A DNA stretch of 64,000 nucleotides from Guadua angustifolia (taxonomy: Eukaryota > Streptophyta > Magnoliopsida > Poales > Poaceae), in the NCBI GenBank assembly GCA_036346375.1, contig CM070506.1, positions 2,542,001 through 2,606,000 of the forward strand, in the 5' to 3' direction. Within the stretch, counting starts at the first letter, position 1; each line of letters starts with the position of its first letter. A program made the translations under genes and the position numbers. Below the pieces are notes generated by a model. That model was not told where the DNA came from and ran no database searches. It saw only the letters and a list, made by a program, of their open reading frames with translations. This document shows positions 12,211-23,579 of this stretch, piece by piece.

Positions 12211-12874
12211 TTTCCTACACCCTCGTGAGAACCTCCATTATTTATGGTTTGTTGTTCAAATTTCCATCTACTTAGGTATTCTGCATCAATATTTACGAGA
12301 TCGGACGATTATAGATGTTGTAATTGAATATCTGCACTTCCTATATGCATTGAGGCAGCAGTTTGTCCGTCGGGATAGACTTAAAATATAAACATTTGTA
12401 GCGCTTTTCTCCTTCTTATGATAATGTTGATGGAACTCGACTAATAAATCAACCAAGACCATACCTTGACATGGCGACGGCGGCAACCATAGTAGTCGTT
12501 GATCGACCGTGGCACGACACCTTTGGAGTGTGGCCACTTTATGGCATATGAGTGGCCACACACTCAAAGTCATCGTCATTCGATCAAGCACACTATGGTT
12601 GCCGAGATCTCGCCATGTCATCCTCGCAGGTCTTGGTTGATTTATTAGTCGAGTTCCATCAACATTATCATAAGAAGGAGAAAAAGCGCTACAAATGTTT
12701 ATATTTTAAGTCTATCCCGATCGGACAAACTGCTACACAATGCATATAGGAAGTGCAGATATTCAATTACAACATCTATAACTGGTTGTGCCTTGTAAAT
12801 ATCAAGTAGAAATATTGATGGAAATTTTGAACAACACCATAAATAATGGAGGTTCTGGGGGGGTGTGGGAAAAG
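12211..12874. repeat. Long inverted repeat (hairpin) near the 3' end of CACTA-1
   Basis: Arms of about 330 bases face each other around a centre near 12547. GAACCTCCATTATTTATGG at about 12229 pairs with its complement near 12845, and GTAGCGCTTTTCTCCTTCTT near 12399 with its complement near 12690. GTGGCCACT...AGTGGCCAC closes the centre. The arms have only scattered mismatches and short gaps. A transcript would fold into a long, almost perfect hairpin. It lies just inside the 3' motif array. Confidence 0.9.
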
Positions 12875-12879
12875 GACAT

Positions 12880-13217
12880 CACAGACGGTTCTTATTTGTA
12901 AAATGCTCAGTGATAAGTTAGTATCACTGACGGTTATTATTTAAAATCGCTCGATAAGTTAGTATCACGACGGTTATGATTTGAAACCGTCATGATATTT
13001 AGCTATCACAGACGGTTTTAAATAAAACCGCTCGCGTGATACTAACTTATCACAGACGGTTTTAAATAATAACCGTCTGTGATATAAATTTTCTCAGACG
13101 GGTGGAAAACCGTCTCTAATGATCTCCTTCATCACAGACTTATTGTTACTGACGGTTCATAAAACCGTCTCTGATGACGTTTACGAACCGTCTGTGATGA
13201 TGATTTCTGTAGTAGTG
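12880..13217. repeat. 3' subterminal array and terminal inverted repeat of CACTA-1
   Basis: Facing copies of ACAGACGGTT and AACCGTCTGTG run from 12882 to about 13200 and end in CTGTAGTAGTG. It mirrors the 5' array at 2680-3060. Confidence 0.85.
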
Positions 13218-13859
13218 TTATGACCTGCCTAACACAGTACCAGGTACGATACTTATATATTTGAACCCTACCAGAATTCAAAATTAGTTCCAAGTTCTCT
13301 TATTCCATCAATACATCCATTAAAAATAATGAGCAATAAGATTTTCAGTTGTCGCAAATTAACCTTCTCATTTCAATATAATTTTTGACCCGTTGCTGCC
13401 CCACTCTCAATCTAAACTTTCATTGCCCACCTATACTTTAAAGTCAGCATAGAACGATATTTATTGGTAATTAACCCCATCAACACTCATTATTAACCAT
13501 TGTTCAAATACCCTCCTTGACGTCAACATTCAATTCTTTCCAAATAACTTTAGTTATGATTCATCCTTTCACTCATTCCAAATATTTTAGTATACTATAT
13601 ACCTCTCCTTAAACTAGCTTATTCTTACTAATGATTCTTAGTATAAACTACTAATACCCTTCATCTACTTCTGAAGCCCGAATAGAAATCTTCTCTATTT
13701 TTGGTACATCAACTCGGAATCGCAAGAAGAAGATCCAATGAAGTAATTACACTGAACATAAAAAGATAAGGAAACGACAGTCACCTTCAAGAAAGAATTT
13801 TCTGAACCTACTTAGTTCCCACAAATCTTGAGGACAAGATTTCTGTAAAGGGGTAGATC
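13218..13859 (+). pseudogene. 3' remnant of the gypsy pol region (copy A), after CACTA-1
   Basis: This continues the element interrupted at 2679. Most of pol is absent. Just before 13860 the translation NLEDKISVKG is readable; such a short tail is common at the end of grass Ty3/gypsy polyproteins. AAAGGGGTAGA next to it could be the polypurine tract that primes plus-strand synthesis. The rest of the segment is too decayed to assign. Confidence 0.5.
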
Positions 13860-14967
13860 TGTAAGATCCCAGAAAATGCAATAAAATAAAAATAAATATT
13901 TTGAATTTGAATGTAATTAGTTTTGAGTTTTTTTTGGCATTATTGGAGTTTATTTGAATTTTCTTTGTATTTATGATTTGAATGAAAAATCATAGAAAAG
14001 GAATTAATGAATGGGTAGTGGTAAAAAGATAAAATGGTAAAAGTAAAATCTTTAAAAAATTGATATTAAATATCTTGAACACTCTGGTGAAATATTTCAG
14101 CTAAAAATTGAATTTTAATACAAAGGATGAAGAGATAATGTTGAAAAGACACACTCTTTGACCTTCAAATAGTACAATATCAGGATTATCACAAAAATAT
14201 GCGAACTTTATCTGTATCTGGAAAATTTACCATAATATCCTCAATGCAGTATTTATTGCCGATAAAACTTTCTAAAATTAATCATGTCATATAAGGTCTT
14301 TAAAATTTTGAAAACGAAAACCCTAAAAATCTAAAAATAGTATTGTTAGACTTTTTAGAAAATAAATATGCAATGTTTTGACTTATAATTTTTATGGGAC
14401 AATTATTAGAACAAATATAACACTAATAAAAAGTTTCAAAAATAATTGAAATAATTTTCATCCTTAAATAAAATAAAACCTAAAAAGGAATTTTTGGACA
14501 ATTGGGAATGTCAGATTTTTTATAATTTTTCGGTAGAGTATTTTGATCCAAGATTTTTACTAAAGGTTAAGAATTATCTCTAGACCCCAGTCAAAAATTT
14601 GTGAAAATTGTTTTAGTGATTTGATGGCCATTTAATGCTAAGACTAATCTGTCCAGAGCCGTCCTTGCCCTTATCCCGTCTCATGCCAATGACATGTTGG
14701 ACCGCTCACTGTATTAACCCCGTTCGCTGGAAAGCAACGGGTTGGCCATTCCTTCATTGCCCGGTGGACCTAGCCCCATCGGTCAATCACCGATCCTGTT
14801 TCCCCCTCCCTCTCTTTTCTTCCTAAGACCAAGTTCATCCGCTCTGCCTCCTATCTCGCGCCTTCCACGCTGATTCATCGTATCAGCAGCACGACTCGCA
14901 CACAAATGGTGCCACATCCAACCTTGGTTCTCCTGCACCGTACCTCACCAGCTGAAGACCCACACCA
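13860..14967 (+). repeat. LTR of gypsy copy A (plus orientation), probably complete or nearly so
   Basis: It starts TGTAAGATCCCAG directly after a polypurine-like stretch, the usual position and opening of a 3' LTR. An AT-rich first half is followed by a CT-rich second half, as in related gypsy LTRs. The right edge is set where an oppositely oriented LTR begins at 14968. I could not find a matching 5' LTR in the window. Confidence 0.55.
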
Positions 14968-16835
14968 TGTTGAGACTCAAATATGCAAATCTAGACCCTC
15001 TGTGTATTCCGCTCTATTCCAGGATCACGCTACTGTACACAGGCTCAACATAGATCATTATCACAATCATACTCAACGATAACATAGTAAAAGCTTCATC
15101 AAGTTAAATATAACTGTTAATCGACCTTATGGTAAACCTTACATGAGTACATCTCATAGGGCTAAGACTAAAAAGTAAATAAATAGCAGCAGAAATAAAC
15201 ATAAGCATAGAAAACCCTGCAATCTGTCATAGACAACTGACAAGGTTTGCACCCTAGTTATTTGTCTCTTCTTGGAATTCCTCCTCAAAAGTAGGCGTTG
15301 CTTCTTCTCCAACTGGTGATGTTTTGTTGCAAGGGGTGAGTAGATAAAGCACTCAATAAGTTGTGCACAGAATACAAATCTAATATACTATATGCTTGGC
15401 TTATTACAATGGATAGGCTAATATGGTTATTTTGCATAAATAGCATTTGTAAAAGAATAGCATAAAGATAGTAAAACAAATAATAACAATAGTAAATTTT
15501 CTTGTTTGTTTTCCAATAACCAACCCACAACCTTAATCCAATATTCAGCATCCACACCCACCATGGTTTTAACAAAAATCTATACCCTAACTGTAATCAT
15601 CGAGCAATACACAATACCATGAGCACAGCTATTCGAATAGGTTTTACACTCTGCAGAGGTTATACACTTTACCCATAAGATACAATCATACACCATAAAG
15701 GCGAGTAATTATAACAAAGCCTTTTCAATGCCTATCTAAACCATGTACTATCCGCAAAGGTTTCAACACTGGTGAGACTGGTTACCACATCTAGAGCCCC
15801 CCTCTTGTGCCATGTGAGCCCACTCGTATGAGGGTTGGTTACCAAAACCCAAGTCTCACACCACCACTAATAGTACCAAAGTTTAGATTCAACAAATTAA
15901 TCAGTCAAGTTTGTCCCATACCAGACATGTGGTTGTATGAATGACTCAGTTCAAATTCTTGCAAGGTTAATTCCTTAATTGACCAAGGCAAGACCAACTA
16001 ATAATCATCATAACCATAAACCAACATTTATCAAAAAAGGAATGCGACCGCCTAAGTGCCATATTGGCCCATCATAAATACATACCACTTGCCTCAGTCT
16101 AAATCATTTTACCACCCCGGTTGATTTACCATGCACCACGTGCCATCAACAACACCAACATTGTGCGACAACACCCAACACATAAGTTAATAAATATGTT
16201 CCATAATCATTAAGCAAGATTAATCAGTTTCACATAAAATGATGACCCGTTGTATGGCTAAGCATACTACTTGCATTCTAACTACCCATATTGGCAATTA
16301 TAGCTACCAGCTAATATGAAACCATTCTATGGTGACAAATGAAATACTACATACAAAATGGTAAGGTGGATGTAATTCAAAGTGGACAATTAACTATTCC
16401 CAACATATTTGAAACAAGCGATAATTGAATTAACATTCAATACTTCGAAACAATATAATATTTAAAACAAAGGTTTAGCATGATCAAAGCACAACATGCC
16501 TTCAAATAGCTTTGACTCCTGCTCTAGACCTTGCTCGGGCACTGACTCAACCACAAACTCACTGAGCAACTCGATGTCTACGCGAAACGAGAGAAAAGGC
16601 AATAAATAACAAAAATAGAGAGCAAGAGCAACTTCAAAAAGTAAATAAAATTCACCATTAAATAGAGCTTGATTTTACAAATTTCTAGAAAATAGAATCA
16701 CCTCAATCAAAGCTCAAATGCTAAAGATATAGCTATTAGAAGTTTGAAATAAAAGAAAAACAGCGAAAATAGGAAAATATGAATTAACAGAATTATTTTT
16801 ATATAGAAAATAGCATTTATTATGTCATGCTTATG
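14968..16835 (-). repeat. LTR fragment related to the 57432-61618 LTR, minus orientation
   Basis: From TGTTGAGACTCAAATATGC at 14968 the sequence runs parallel to the LTR that begins at 57432: GACCCTCTGTGTAT, GATCACGCT, CACAGGCTCAACAT, ACTCAATAAGTTGTGCACAGAA and many further blocks to about 16830. The two differ by many substitutions and small gaps. In this copy GATCACGCT continues straight to the CACAGGCTCAACAT block, without the roughly 0.9 kb solo LTR found in the other copy. The first part of the LTR (its 5' end, on the right here) is missing. Confidence 0.75.
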
Positions 16836-16929
16836 TTAGCACCGAAAATGATTTTCGATCGAATTATTTTTCTACGAAAAAACCGATATATTACTATGGA
16901 GAAGGAGTTCCACACATCGGAGCCTAACG
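16836..16929. other. Junction between LTR fragment and MULE relic
   Basis: Short non-coding stretch where similarity to the LTR stops. I could not recognise a MULE terminal inverted repeat here. Confidence 0.3.
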
Positions 16930-19500
16930 GGTGGAACTAAGTCATTTTCTAAGTGTGATAGATAGTTTGTCACACACAGGGGAGCATCCTTGGGGCACTG
17001 CTAGGAGATGGTTGTACAATATGTTCTCATTGGACCCTGATCTAAATGATTTGAAGTTGCACGATGTTGGATGTCGATTACGAGAATGCATATAATGAGA
17101 GTTACTAGAACTGGAGGGGTCGAAGCAGTGGAGCTCTTATATAAGGGTGCCTAAAGAGAGAGAATAGCCTCTAGTGTTGCTAGCACAAGCATTTCAGAGA
17201 GTTGCTTCCGGGCATCTGATGATAAAGGAGGACGTGGATGCTATTGCGGATGAAGTTAGGGAGTCCAGCCGTAGTCATATATCCTTATTGAGTCAAGACG
17301 TGGGTGAGGGAGAGGACACAATGCAAGATGAACATGGTGACGATCCCTTATCACACATGCAAGAACCCATGGGCATTGTGGACGAAGGGGAACAAATAGA
17401 AGGGTTGAAGGAAGAATAGAGGCAGAGTACCAGGAGTAAAAGGCTTTATATGATGATAACATTTGTGTTAATAGTGAGAATCAACGCGATGAGCATTACC
17501 CTAATGACTAGGAGGACTACCAATTCTAGAATGTAGTAGTGAATGACGGTGAAGGTGTTGAATGGGAGTATGGTGGGAACAAGGTGCAGTTGGGGGCAAT
17601 TTACAAAAGTAAGTGAGAGGTGCAAGAGGCTATGAAGGAATGGGAAGTGTTAATGCATAGACCATTTAAGGTTGTTAAATCATCACCATAGGTTTATGAT
17701 GTCAAGTGTAAGATGGAGGGTTGCACATGGCGTGTTCATGCATACCATCCTAATTGGGACATTGTTTGGAAGTATTCCATAGTCGTTTTGCATACATATG
17801 TGATGGCAGAGTCTATGCAATCATATAGAAACATCTCTTTGGGATTTGTTGCGAATATAATGTACGGAGAGATCATTGGCAACCTAGATCTCAAGCCCCA
17901 TCTATTATACTTGCAATAGAGTAGAGATTCTGGTACAACATAAGTTATACGAAGGCCTGGAGGGTGAGGCAGAAAACCCTCGAAGCTAGGTTTGGTATAT
18001 ACGAAGACCCATACCAGAACCTGCCCATCATGTTTCAAACCATTCAAGGGAGGAATGTTGGGACAGTTGTAGATATTTTAGAGTAGCCCTTGTAGCGCTT
18101 CCCAAGGAAGATGGTTCTAAAGAGAGCATTTTTCATATTCGGTGAACGTATCAACGCATTTAGACAATATCGACTGTTATTTTGTGTGGATAGCATATTC
18201 TTGACCGAGAAGTACAAGGGGTAGATTTTGACTGCCATTAGAGTAGATGGCAACAATTAGGTTCTACCTATCGTGTTGGCTTTTGTGGAGAGTGAGAACA
18301 CAAATAGCTAGCTTTGGTTTCTGAGGAATGTGAAAGTCAGAATCGTCGACTACTAACCTTGAGTCTACGTAATATATGATCATCATCTTAGGTTGTTGAA
18401 GGCAATTCTACAGTTACAGCAAGGTGAAGATGACCTGACTCCTTGGATAAATTTGAAGAGCAGGTAGTGAAAATGGCACAGGGGGTCAAACTTTTATAAG
18501 CAATTCAGAAACAAGACTCTAACAAATCTGTTCAAGATGTTATGCAATCAGAATCAGTGGCAGAAGTTCTATTCACTATGGACGAAGCTAGACGAACTGA
18601 CGAGGAAGCATACAACAGAGGACTACGAAGAATCCGACTCCTGATGCAGAAGAGGCCCCATAGCACTTCATGACTTACCTATGGACTCTTTGAAATTGGT
18701 TAGGAGGACTGATAGGGCGACAAAGTGCTTCTTTGAATGGATTGAAAATGAGCCAAAGGAGAAGTGGGCTTTGTTTATGACACAGATGGTGCAAGGTATA
18801 GTGTCATGACGACTAACCTGGCAAAGGTGTACAATTGGATGATGAGCAGTCTGAGACCCCTTTCTCTCATTACTCTAGTTGAGGGAGTTCTTCGTGGGAT
18901 TATGAAGTAATTCATGGATCGTCATGCGAAGGTGTTGGTTGCCATGTATAATCCTGCCATAATGTACACAGATATGATTAGTGCATATATGGAAGATAAA
19001 GCAAAAAAATAGGGAAATCCATAGAGCATTGAAGATGGGGATGAGAGAGTTTCATTTCGAGATATTGTGTAGGGACAAAGGCGATCGTGGGACAAACCAT
19101 GGTAGAGTGCACCCTTAAGAGGCATAGTTGTTCCTGCACATTCAACAAGCCCCTTCTATTACAAAGGCCTTGTGCACACGTAATTGCTGCATGTTCCACT
19201 ATTTGTATGGATCCGGGCATTTTCATGGATCAATTTTTTATGAAGGAGGCGGTGAATGCAACTTGGAGCAGAGAATTGTATGGTATCGGTGTGGTTGGTT
19301 TATTCACAGACCATCGTATTGGAAAGCATATAAGGTGGGTTCCGGACATCGACAAGCTTAAGGGAGTCGAATGATGCCAAACAAGACGTATCCCGAATGA
19401 TATGGATGCTGCAAAATGTGGCCGTCAAGTGAAAAAATGCTCCATTTGCAATGACACGGGGCACACTTTTAAGTGTTGTCCAATGCTCAGCCAGAACTAA
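16930..19500 (+). pseudogene. Mutator-like (MULE) transposase pseudogene
   Basis: Three parts of a plant MuDR-type transposase can be read in order. A DNA-binding region (DBD_Tnp_Mut-like) runs from about 17590 to 17910 (MEGCTWRVHAYHPNWDIVWK). The MULE catalytic core around 18210-18340 includes AIRVDGNN and VLAFVESENTNS. A SWIM zinc finger at about 19125-19190 has the pattern CSC...CAH. A C-terminal zinc knuckle, CSICNDTGHTFKCC, is near 19433-19475, and the frame ends at 19498-19500. Many in-frame TAG and TGA codons, several at places where Gln or Trp is expected, destroy the frame. Terminal inverted repeats and target duplication were not found, so the element's limits are unknown. Confidence 0.85.
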
Positions 19501-19790
19501 AGTGTTGTGTAAACTTTGATACATGTTAGTTGTAATGTAATTTATTGGTATGTTTTCACCCTTTGAATATTATGGATGTATTTGAATAGATTTGATATTC
19601 TTGAGTTATAATAATTAGGTTAGACATTTGATTATGTGAATGTGTAAATGCATTTTGTTTGTGCTAAAATGGTATGTGTATGTTATGTTTATATTTTCGT
19701 GTTGTTTGCTAACTATTTTTTTACTTTTATGATGTTTTTTTCCTTGAAATGGCGATAGAACTAGGCAGCGCATATATATGAACTATGATC
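19501..19790. other. AT-rich spacer, nothing recognised
   Basis: Non-coding sequence between the MULE relic and the B3 pseudogene; it may contain the 3' end of the MULE. Confidence 0.4.
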
Positions 19791-19794
19791 TATC

Positions 19795-20300
19795 TATCTG
19801 TAGCTTAGCTATCCTTGATGATGACATGCTACAAGGTAGTTTCGACGACGTGGAAGGTGCACACGTCACCTTCCTCGAGCTTATTGTCCTCCTGGCAGAA
19901 GCTCTTCTAGCCCTCTCCAAGTAGGTAGCAATTGTTTTTGTATAGAACACCACGCATGACTTGGTGCTGTCCAATGAGGTCTTGAGCCTAATCATGCAAC
20001 GTTTATAGAGCCAGATTAAGTTCCAAAAGGCTGAAGCTATAGACTGCAAGCTTTGAAGCTGAAGAAATTTGTATTCGAGCACAAATTCTCTGCTCGAACA
20101 CAAATTGAAGCATTGAAGCCGAAGAAATTGAAGCATTGAAGTATTTGAAAAAAATTCGCCTGAGAAGTGCGTGGGGATGGGATGGAGACGTCGATCGAGT
20201 AGTATTGGATCACTAGCTTTTGTCCATAATGCTCCTTGCGCATCACAACAAGTCCACGCAGCCTCCACCTTGGTGCGGGGAGACATTCTTGGCACTACCT
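19795..20300 (-). pseudogene. B3-domain (REM-like) transcription factor pseudogene, 3' part
   Basis: Reading the minus strand, the pieces IRLKTSLDSTKS and VVFYT are followed, after a one-base frameshift, by KNNCYLLGEG and then KSFCQEDNKLEEGDVCTFHV with VETT and HVIIKDS. This is the second half of a plant B3 DNA-binding domain (the strand with G-W-x-x-F-C, then the E-G-D-x-C-x-F strand). Two Trp codons expected by the family, in GEG-W-KSF and in L-W-HVI, are both TAG. The upstream part near 20180 (HPIPTHFSGEFF) may belong to the same gene. The gene is cut by the CACTA insertion at 20303; its possible continuation at 23984-24238 shows no clear coding sequence. This is the best candidate for a native host gene remnant in the window. 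Confidence 0.6.
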
Positions 20301-20302
20301 AC

Positions 20303-20580
20303 CACTATAGGAAAACGTGGTTGATTCGTCGGCTAAAACTAATTTCGTCGGCCTTTTGGAAGCCGTCGAAAATATGTCTATAAATTCATCGGCCAACCTA
20401 AGCCGTCGAAAATGTCGCTATAATTTCGTCGGCCTGCTAAGCCGTCGGAAATATGAATTTAATTTCGTCGGCTTCAATTAAGCCGTCGAAAATATCTAGC
20501 TAATTTCGTCGGCTACCTGATAGGCCGTCGAAAATATCTAGTTAATTTCGTCGGCTACCAAAGAGAGCCGTCGAAAATAG
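20303..20580. repeat. 5' terminal and subterminal repeats of CACTA-2
   Basis: Five to six alternating copies of ATTTCGTCGGC and GCCGTCGAAAATAT between 20320 and 20580. Confidence 0.85.
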
Positions 20581-21225
20581 TTGCAGCCCTAAAAACCAGT
20601 GCGCCAGCCCAAAAAAGCTCCTCGCTCGCAGCTCTCCCACCCACGCTCCCGCGCGCCCGCCGCCGCCGCCCCTGCCCCCGCGCGCTCGCCGCCGCCGCCG
20701 CCGCCCACCGCCGCCCCTGCCCCCGCCCCCGCTCCCGCGCGCCGCCGTCGCCGCCCCACCACCAATCTCTCACTTCCCGGAGCCAAACCCTTAGCCGCCT
20801 CGCCACCCTCCACTCCCTTACCCACTGGCCACGGCGGCGCTCCGATCCGACGGCTCTCTGCGCTCCACGCCGGCGTCCTGCTGGGATAACCATCCGCCGT
20901 GAGGAACACAACCGTCTAATGGCGCTGCAGCTGCAGGTCTACTACTGGGTCTCCTCCTGGCCCCGCCTCCCGCAGTTGCCCCCGTGGCCTTGCTCCACCC
21001 CGTCGCCGCGCTGGCGCGGTCCGAGTGGTCGCGGACGCGGGGCCGGCACTAGGCCTGGACTGTGCCCTCGAGGCGGTGGAGATCCAGTGCACGAGGGAGG
21101 AGGAGGAGGAGGTGTTGAGGCATGAGGAGGATGCGGTGGACGAGAGGGAAAGGTTGAGGCGGATGTGGATCTCGCAGGCGAATAAGGGGAACACGCCGTG
21201 GAACAAGGGTAGGAAGCACAGTCCA
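20581..21225 (+). pseudogene. Captured 5' part of a NUMOD3-motif gene
   Basis: A very GC-rich 5' region leads to an ATG at 20919. In a different frame from that start, 21025-21225 reads as an acidic linker (EEEEEVLRHEEDAVDERERL) followed by WISQANKGNTPWNKGRKHSP, a clear NUMOD3 motif (a small DNA-binding motif shared by homing endonucleases and some plant proteins that are nuclear-encoded and often plastid-targeted). The frame ends at CCAG followed by GTATAC, a good exon-intron boundary, so genomic DNA rather than cDNA was captured. The N-terminal frame is shifted relative to the motif, so a full protein is unlikely. Possible later exon: 21928-22018 after an acceptor-like CTGACAG. Confidence 0.65.
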
Positions 21226-21371
21226 GGTATACTTGTACTCTTGAGTTTAAGCCTACATTCCTCTTAGTTTCATTCTGGTATTTTTTGGGGAAATGTTTGT
21301 TCGGGTGGTTGATCTGGCGGGATGCGGTGATTTTTCTTTCGGGTGCTTGATCTGGGTTGTCGCTTAGTGCT

Positions 21372-21602
21372 GATGCAGGCCGTGCAGCGTTGCCTTGCCG
21401 GTGTTCAGCGTGACGCGCTCTAGCTGTTCGATGAAATGCCACATCAAAGTGGCCTTTGGCGCCTATGATTCCATGGCCTATTTGGTGCCCTTCTTGACCC
21501 TAGGAGAGCTGATCTGATAGCCGCTCTTAGGGAGACTACTGGGAAGCCAGCATTTTAGCGTGTGCTGCAACGAATGAAGAACAGTGCTGAAGGCAGGGTA
21601 AA
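21372..21602 (+). pseudogene. Captured fragment resembling COQ4 (ubiquinone biosynthesis)
   Basis: From about 21479 the frame reads FGALLDPRRADLIAALRETT and continues GKPAF, one TAG stop, then RVLQRMKNSAEGR, ending at a donor-like GGGTAAAC. To my knowledge this matches the conserved N-terminal region of plant COQ4, a mitochondrial scaffold protein of the coenzyme Q synthesis complex. The stretch before it (21372-21478) is shifted in frame and less clear. It is one exon only, with the downstream exons absent, so it is a captured fragment and not a gene. The identification is from memory of the family and should be confirmed by protein search. Confidence 0.6.
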
Positions 21603-23579
21603 CCCATACTGCCCCCCTTTATTGTCAAAAAAGGACAGGTGTTTATGTTTGCATATTCACTGTTGTCCTAGAGCATCTCTTTATATCATCTCTCACTAGC
21701 AGATTTTGTAAATCTTATATGCACACATACTCAATTGCTGAAACAATAATTGTTTCTTGGGTAAAAATGTGAACAACCGCCAACAGATGATGATACACCT
21801 ACAATAGAAAATATTGTGCCTTATTGGGCTGGAATCTAGAACTTTATCAATTTTATGAACAATTAAGTTTATATTTGCAACTGTTGTTTTCTGTTGTTTT
21901 ATGAACAATTAAATTTAATCTGACAGCAAGTATTAGATATGAAGTCGGTTGTCTAGTCCCAGTTTGAAAAGGAAGCGGAGTCTGCAGGTGTCCAAAGTAG
22001 CCTTTGTCTTGTCAAATAGAAAATAGTGTTTAGTTGGTTGTTAACTCTTAAAACTCTGATCGTAATTGAGTCGGATACTAACTCTTGTAATTCAGGTGCT
22101 ATATAAGTGGAAGAAAACCCAGAAAAGATGTGAGCAGTTGTTTCACGTCGCAAAAGGCTATCTGTGCAAATTTCGCCTGAATCGTGTGTTCCAGTATTGC
22201 TCTGAACATCTTTTCTGCAGGGTGTTTTTGTTTGCTTCAAGAAGCTCTGTTCGGTGCTGAACCGAAGGGTTGCTCTGCAGATTGGTTTCAGGCTTTGTGT
22301 TTGTCGCTCCTCCAGATGACTCCCTGAAGCTTTGCTGTTGCATTACAGAGCAGAGTTCAGGGAATATCAAAAGCTCTTCCGTGTGTGTTCTGATCTGGTT
22401 TTCCCGGAAGATCTGAATTTTGTGCTTAGTGTTTCAACATTTATTAGGGTGTACACCTGGAAGGTTGGATCGGTTGGTTATCGGGTGTACATCAGGAAGT
22501 TTGCGGGGTTGGATGGACAAATACAACTATTGTTCTGTTTCATAAGGACGAGGAAATGCTCATGTACTTCTTTTTTTACACGTTTTGGGAATTGAGAATT
22601 TTGTTGTGATGAAATAGAAAGTGAAAGCTAGCACATCAAGAAACATCCTTGTAGCAATCCTTGGAAACTGTAAATTCTCTTGCTGCAAAATGCTTTTCAA
22701 TGTATAGCACTGTAGTTTTTGACGGCATATTACTGTCTTTCATGCATGGATTTTATCCAAACAACAATTCAAAAGCAGATTTATTTTTAATGGGAATACC
22801 CAAACAACAATTGGAAGTTTTTACAAGGGAAAATAAATCCGAATGTATTATTTGTGTCCATAAATATACAAGTGTAAGATATTTACACTTGTAAAAAATT
22901 TCAAAACTCCCAAGCAGGCCCTAAGTGATGAATTTGACATATGCTGTTTTCCGTAATGTAGTTGCATGCTTGTACTGACTGTTTTTATCTTGCCTCCTTG
23001 CAAATTAACTATCCATTTGAGAAGGGTCCTCTGAGTCCCCCGCTTCCGTGGATAGCATGCTCTCAGACGTTATAATACTGGGGAAAAGCGTTGCATTGCC
23101 TGTAAACTATGTGAAGCTGTAAGAAACATTTTCTTTTAGTTTTGCATTATAAATAAGTGGGGTGGTATTAAACCTAGTAGACAATAGCAGAAATAGATAA
23201 TTTAGCAAAGCATAGGAATTCACCCACTGCCGAAAGAAATTGAGTTTTTCATGGACCAGGGCTGCACTGGTGATTCTTCTGCTTTATATTAAAATTGCAA
23301 AGTTTGTGCTTATAATACTAATCGATGCACCCTTATAACTTTGATGTAATCCTTTTCATATCGAAGAGTGGAAATTGTTTGTCGAATACTCTGTTCAGTT
23401 TATTGAAGTATTAAGAGTGAAGTTTTGGGAGTAGTTCAAATAGATGAGCCATTGGAGGCAGGTTTCAAATTCCGGCAGTAACTTGTTTTCCTGGTGGATA
23501 CAAGGAGAACAAATCCTGGCTGGAAACAGTAAAATATTAAGATTTTTTTGTGAATTTTCTGGGATTTTATATGTTTTTT
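21603..23579 (+). other. Interior of CACTA-2 without recognised gene
   Basis: Contains intron-like AT-rich DNA, an exon-like open piece at 21928-22018 (DMKSVV then SQFEKEAESAGVQ, one TAG between them), and a region at 22200-22600 with moderate GC and weak coding appearance. None could be named. CAAGCAGGCCCTAA near 22910 resembles one end of a Tourist-like MITE, but no partner end was found. Confidence 0.4.

Larger units (their letters stand above)
2680..13217 (+). mobile_element. CACTA-1: 10.5 kb CACTA (En/Spm) DNA transposon
   Basis: The left end reads CACTACTACAG (2680-2690) and the right end CTGTAGTAGTG (13207-13217), a perfect 11-bp terminal inverted repeat. The 3-bp target duplication TTA lies at 2677-2679 and 13218-13220. 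Both ends are packed with direct and inverted copies of a CACAGACGGTT / AACCGTCTGTG motif, the kind of subterminal site bound by TnpA-type proteins in this superfamily. Inside, on the plus strand, are a tnp2-type transposase pseudogene, a second cluster of the same motif, a GC-rich leader, a second gene (DUF8039 and C48 protease-like), and a long inverted repeat just before the 3' end. It is inserted in the gypsy relic. Stops and frameshifts make it non-autonomous now. Confidence 0.95.

Noticed and set aside
20555..20911. Long Ala/Pro/Arg-rich open frames on both strands
   Set aside because: They come from GC-rich simple sequence of a captured 5' region; no domain, and the frames are open on several strands at once.
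22590..22925. A Tourist-like MITE ending at CAAGCAGGCCCTAA
   Set aside because: Only one end was seen; no paired inverted end or TAA duplication was found.
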